Assembly: GCF_964204645.1 (NCBI RefSeq)
Contig: NC_134029.1
Span: 1,993,001 to 2,057,000, forward strand
Source of the DNA: Tubulanus polymorphus
Taxonomy: Eukaryota; Nemertea; Palaeonemertea; Tubulaniformes; Tubulanidae
Length of the DNA: 64,000 bases
Direction of reading: 5' to 3'
Position numbers and translations under genes: made by a program. Below, piece after piece: positions 63,201 through 64,000 of the stretch (position 1 is its first letter; every line of letters starts with the position of its first letter). A model generated the notes under the pieces. That model was given only the letters and a program-made list of their open reading frames with translations. It was not told the DNA's origin and ran no database searches.

Positions 63201-64000
63201 ATGCCCTCGAAATTGCTGGTGGGGTAAAATCAAGAAACGAAAACATAACTGTGTTGTTGGCTGCAGATGCCGACGTAAGTTTGATAAATCATCCAAAATA
63301 TCTAGGCGTATGTTGACTCTGCTAGCTATTGCTCAAGGCAATATTTTTTACCTTTAGCATGTAAGCCAGCTCGTTGTCCAAAGCTCTGTCATTGGGGTCG
63401 CATCAAGAAATTCAGACACAATTGTCGCATCAGATGCAGATGCAAACCATGTCGCCCTGCCCGCTGTCCGAAATTCTGTCCTTGGGGCAAGGTAAAAAAA
63501 CGTAGGCATGGATGTCTCAGAAGCTGCAGATGTAAATCATGTAAACGAGCTCGTTGCCCAAGTTCATGTAAATACGGAAAGATCAAGAAATACAAATACA
63601 AGTGTCGTATCAGCTGTAAATGCAGGCGTAAGTAGAACATAAATATGTTGATTCAAGACCTTATTAATTGTAGTGCCATATCATTGTCAAATAAGGGTAT
63701 TCATAAAATATATATATCATTGATAGCGTGCAGACGAGCTAAATGTCCACGTCGTTGTTACTGGGGTAAGATCAAACGCTTCAATAAACATGGATGTCGC
63801 ATCCGATGTAAATGTAAACCATGCAGACCAGCGAAATGTCCGCGAAGATGCAAATTTGGTTTCAATAAAGTCCGCAGGCACGGCTGTGTACGTCGATGCA
63901 CATGCAAACGTATGTATACATAATATGGAATATAAATTAGTTTTTTATCACTTTTCCTCACTCCATAGCCATAATTGTAGGTCACCCATGTAATCAGCCG
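33200..64000 (+). CDS. giant secreted vWD-C8-TIL protein with ~175 antistasin-like and 5 Kunitz-like modules (3' end beyond window)
   Basis: One multi-exon gene runs to the window edge. I place about 114 exons, all joining in frame, encoding about 6,000 residues so far. Order: signal peptide; vWD (residues about 33-219); C8 (220-315); TIL (316-383); VWC/EGF-like (384-445); then an unbroken array of six-cysteine modules with consensus C-x4-C-P-x2-C-x-[WYF]-G-x2-K-K-[FY]-x3-C-x3-C-x-C, joined by two-residue K-P linkers. The module matches the antistasin family pattern. All array exons are symmetric phase 1-1 and a multiple of three bases long, which splits the linker Pro codon. Five exons encode Kunitz-type domains instead. 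About one residue in five is Cys and more than one in three is Lys or Arg. The vWD-C8-TIL head is that of gel-forming mucins and related extracellular multimers. I know of no described protein with this architecture. Function is unknown. Confidence 0.9.
33499..34290 (+). CDS. giant gene exons 2-3: von Willebrand factor type D domain
   Basis: The exons are 33499-33743 and 33977-34290. The vWD landmarks are GDPHYLTFD (residues 41-49), FQGECKYTLA, and near the C-terminal end GLCGNCNGN (172-180) followed by DDL (183-185). These correspond to the calcium-site region and the CGLCGN-type motif of vWD domains. In mucins and VWF these domains support disulfide-linked multimer assembly. The domain is complete. 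It is already basic compared with typical vWD domains. Confidence 0.92.
34469..34755 (+). CDS. giant gene exon 4: C8 domain
   Basis: Directly follows vWD, as in mucins, zonadhesin, otogelin and VWF. The eight-cysteine pattern is visible: W-C near the start (junction with exon 3), then C in KSRCSG, KSYCGL, GDCIR, KFCKFDVCAMKG, AVCAALSAF and EVCAQ, ending KRFC. The domain has unusually many Lys and Arg for a C8. It ends in gtaagt. Confidence 0.9.
34876..35081 (+). CDS. giant gene exon 5: TIL (trypsin inhibitor-like cysteine-rich) domain
   Basis: The exon encodes a pattern beginning IKCGRNQVYKSSASGC, then TCDCPYC, HEPNRDGCVCKSGYL and CVKRHQCGC. This is the usual TIL layout found after vWD-C8. 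It is complete and in frame with the flanking exons. Confidence 0.88.
35203..35389 (+). CDS. giant gene exon 6: VWC-like / EGF-like cysteine segment
   Basis: Starts with a VWC-like W-Y...C...C stretch that follows TIL domains in mucin-type proteins. It ends ACICREGYVGNGLQC, an EGF-type C-terminal loop. It links the vWD-C8-TIL head to the repeat array. The first antistasin-like exon follows 91 bases later. Confidence 0.75.
35481..40915 (+). CDS. array block 1: 26 single-module exons (antistasin-like 1-26)
   Basis: Exons: 35481-35561, 36044-36130, 36246-36341, 36431-36520, 36608-36700, 36813-36902, 37021-37116, 37209-37298, 37384-37473, 37563-37652, 37764-37859, 37952-38041, 38136-38231, 38342-38431, 38531-38626, 38749-38838, 38921-39010, 39089-39184, 39357-39446, 39562-39651, 39732-39821, 39922-40011, 40104-40193, 40323-40412, 40599-40688, 40826-40915. 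Each holds exactly one module (27-32 residues) and introns are mostly 80-180 bases. Modules 1-4 keep the classic antistasin ending G-C-x2-C-x-C (for example GCRVCKCK type). From module 5 onward the spacing becomes C-x3-C-x-C and the sequence more basic. These are the most diverged modules, consistent with the oldest part of the array. Confidence 0.88.
39855..39905 (+). repeat. tRNA-like (SINE?) fragment in an intron of the giant gene
   Basis: Contains GGGTTTGAATCACCG, a B-box-like stretch, in the intron between two single-module exons. It is too short and degenerate for a firm call. Confidence 0.2.
41043..43318 (+). CDS. array block 2: 10 exons, 16 antistasin-like modules
   Basis: Exons (modules): 41043-41222 (2), 41327-41422 (1), 41505-41600 (1), 41712-41891 (2), 41972-42157 (2), 42246-42335 (1), 42416-42505 (1), 42605-42784 (2), 42864-43043 (2), 43136-43318 (2). 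Two-module exons appear here for the first time. The modules within one exon are joined by C-K-x-C without an intron. Exons at 41327 and 41972 start with the S-H-V-R-K-x-C-P variant, which has five residues between Cys1 and Cys2. Confidence 0.9.
43407..43571 (+). CDS. Kunitz-like exon K1 (four-cysteine, 14-38 disulfide absent)
   Basis: The 165-base phase 1-1 exon encodes a Kunitz/BPTI fold: ISRWYYNRS, a central DCKKFYWGG, GNNFRS and a final ACRKEC. The cysteine expected at BPTI position 14 is Gly (GPGRAS) and the one expected at 38 is replaced (WGGKRPNG), so only the 5-55 and 30-51 pairs remain. Arg follows directly in the P1-equivalent position. This is the most diverged of the five copies. 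Confidence 0.9.
43731..48890 (+). CDS. array block 3: 18 exons, ~35 antistasin-like modules
   Basis: Exons (modules): 43731-43925 (2), 44041-44232 (2), 44331-44522 (2), 44622-44711 (1), 44798-44977 (2), 45069-45158 (1), 45290-45472 (2), 45551-45640 (1), 45749-45937 (2), 46028-46207 (2), 46316-46507 (2), 46592-46681 (1), 46755-46934 (2), 47020-47109 (1), 47193-47384 (2), 47499-47858 (4), 47955-48320 (4), 48708-48890 (2). A second module subtype appears right after K1, with C-P-[SP]-[KR]-R-H-C-G-Y-R-G-[FY], two residues longer between Cys2 and Cys3 (starting in the exon at 43731). Four-module exons occur at 47499 and 47955. The 387-base intron before 48708 is long for this region and contains three copies of TTTCATG. 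Confidence 0.9.
48961..49125 (+). CDS. Kunitz-like exon K2 (four-cysteine)
   Basis: Same 165-base module as K1. HPCKQPKKVGPGRARI is followed by RWYYNRS, DCRKFHWGG, NGNNFRS and ACRQRC. Gly replaces Cys14 and Ala replaces Cys38. The P1-to-P4' stretch R-A-R-I resembles the reactive loop K-A-R-I of BPTI. Confidence 0.92.
49199..50681 (+). CDS. array block 4: 5 exons, 10 antistasin-like modules
   Basis: Exons (modules): 49199-49378 (2), 49484-49663 (2), 49799-49894 (1), 50141-50410 (3), 50499-50681 (2). The second module at 49199 is atypical, with only two residues between Cys2 and Cys3 (KCGGCHWG). The 49799 exon is the S-D-I-R-V-R variant. The final exon, with its FNKHGC module, is the type that always precedes a Kunitz exon from here on. 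Confidence 0.9.
50798..50962 (+). CDS. Kunitz-like exon K3 (four-cysteine)
   Basis: HPCSQAKKVGPGRARI, RWYYNHS, DCKKFYWGG, NGNNFKS, ACRKRC. Cys14 to Gly and Cys38 to Met/Lys region (WGGMKANG), as in the other copies. The left border of the 6.6 kb duplication falls inside this exon (about 50865): its 3' part is nearly identical to K4, its 5' part less so. Confidence 0.92.
50865..57460 (+). repeat. 6.6 kb segmental tandem duplication, copy 1
   Basis: Exons and introns match 57461-64000 one-to-one at an offset of about 6,596-6,607 bases. One 180-base exon (51338 versus 57934) differs at a single base, and its following 75-base intron differs at about three. Similarity declines near the ends of the unit (for example the exon at 56757 versus 63358). 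Confidence 0.92.
51059..57302 (+). CDS. array block 5: 22 exons, 44 antistasin-like modules (duplication copy 1)
   Basis: Exons (modules): 51059-51250 (2), 51338-51517 (2), 51593-51784 (2), 51869-51958 (1), 52049-52228 (2), 52310-52501 (2), 52619-52708 (1), 52802-52981 (2), 53067-53258 (2), 53375-53554 (2), 53670-53945 (3), 54054-54143 (1), 54233-54424 (2), 54549-54920 (4), 55148-55237 (1), 55344-55535 (2), 55616-55705 (1), 55785-56153 (4), 56280-56459 (2), 56586-56675 (1), 56757-57026 (3), 57120-57302 (2). The modules mix the standard, A-D-V-R-K and M-A-K-C-P-S types in a fixed order. All exons are phase 1-1 and the splice sites are intact. Confidence 0.92.
57394..57558 (+). CDS. Kunitz-like exon K4 (four-cysteine)
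   Basis: HPCEQPKKVGPGKARI with Lys at the P1-equivalent position instead of Arg; the rest (RWYYNHS, DCKKFYWGG, NGNNFKS, ACRKRC) is as K3. Cys14 and Cys38 are absent. Confidence 0.92.
57655..63909 (+). CDS. array block 6: 22 exons, 44 antistasin-like modules (duplication copy 2)
   Basis: Exons (modules): 57655-57846 (2), 57934-58113 (2), 58189-58380 (2), 58465-58554 (1), 58645-58824 (2), 58917-59108 (2), 59226-59315 (1), 59409-59588 (2), 59674-59865 (2), 59982-60161 (2), 60277-60552 (3), 60657-60746 (1), 60836-61027 (2), 61153-61524 (4), 61751-61840 (1), 61947-62138 (2), 62215-62304 (1), 62384-62752 (4), 62879-63058 (2), 63185-63274 (1), 63358-63627 (3), 63727-63909 (2). No frame disruption or splice-site loss is seen, so the second copy looks functional. 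Confidence 0.92.
63981..64000 (+). CDS. Kunitz-like exon K5, start only
   Basis: After a TAG acceptor the sequence GTCACCCATGTAATCAGCC reads (R)HPCNQP, the first residues of the same Kunitz-like module as K2-K4. The window ends here, so the gene continues. Confidence 0.8.

Larger units (their letters stand above)
57461..64000 (+). repeat. 6.6 kb segmental tandem duplication, copy 2 (reaches window end)
   Basis: Second copy of 50865-57460 with all 22 exons in the same order and of the same lengths. A few substitutions (for example 58491-58502, where tcactgtaactgg in copy 1 reads tcactgtcactgg) and small intron indels distinguish the copies. Confidence 0.92.

Noticed and set aside
35481-63909. 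Regularly spaced repeats of about 90 bases separated by variable spacers could suggest a CRISPR-like array.
   Set aside because: The repeats are coding exons with conserved splice sites, and the spacers are introns in an animal genome.
35481-63909. Possibility that each short exon is an independent small defensin- or toxin-like peptide gene.
   Set aside because: No exon has its own start codon or signal peptide, and all are phase 1-1 with intact splice sites that join into one reading frame behind a single signal-peptide exon.
41039-63985. Many minus-strand and alternate-frame open frames with recurring LHLQL...RHLCLNFLI or V-N-V-D-H-V patterns.
   Set aside because: They are shadows of the antistasin-like exons; the periodicity is inherited from the real frame, which alone has the splice-consistent cysteine pattern.

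Overview
This is an animal nuclear genome window. It is AT-rich, the genes are split by short GT-AG introns, and there is abundant simple-sequence, minisatellite and terminal-inverted-repeat DNA. No taxon can be fixed from the sequence. A free-standing peptidylglycine amidating lyase gene, antistasin-like modules and several families of small inverted-repeat elements suggest a marine invertebrate, possibly a lophotrochozoan (inference, low confidence).

Layout. 1-0.9 kb: one minus-strand exon of a FERM-domain protein that runs off the left edge. 0.9-19.2 kb: no convincing protein-coding gene. This part holds minisatellites, G-rich satellites, CAG/CTG tracts, a 2.7 kb tandem duplication made of exon-like but stop-ridden blocks, and three nearly identical 0.8 kb tandem units that each carry a small inverted-repeat element. 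19.2-23.0 kb (+): a complete 10-exon peptidyl-alpha-hydroxyglycine alpha-amidating lyase (PAL), 411 aa. 26.4-29.2 kb (-): a 9-exon SLC25A46-type mitochondrial carrier, 392 aa. 29.9-31.85 kb (+): a complete 7-exon N6-methyl-AMP deaminase (ADAL/MAPDA), 350 aa, divergent from SLC25A46 across a ~700 bp shared promoter region.

33.2 kb to the right edge (+): one enormous gene, unfinished at 64000. A TATA box, a signal-peptide exon, a vWD domain, a C8 domain, a TIL domain and a VWC/EGF-like exon are followed by about 103 symmetric phase-1 exons. These encode, by my count, about 175 antistasin-like six-cysteine modules of roughly 30 residues. They are interrupted by five Kunitz-type exons (the fifth cut by the window end). 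The visible part codes for about 6,000 residues. The modules contain almost no acidic residues and carry roughly +10 charge each. The Kunitz domains have lost both cysteines of the 14-38 disulfide but keep an Arg at the P1-equivalent position. The last 13 kb is a 6.6 kb block (22 exons, 44 modules, one Kunitz exon) present twice with near-identical exons and introns. This gene is the outstanding feature of the window: a giant secreted, mucin-headed, polycationic cysteine-rich protein built from protease-inhibitor folds. Its function is not known from sequence. Binding to polyanions, mucus or adhesive gel formation, protease inhibition and antimicrobial defence are all inferences.
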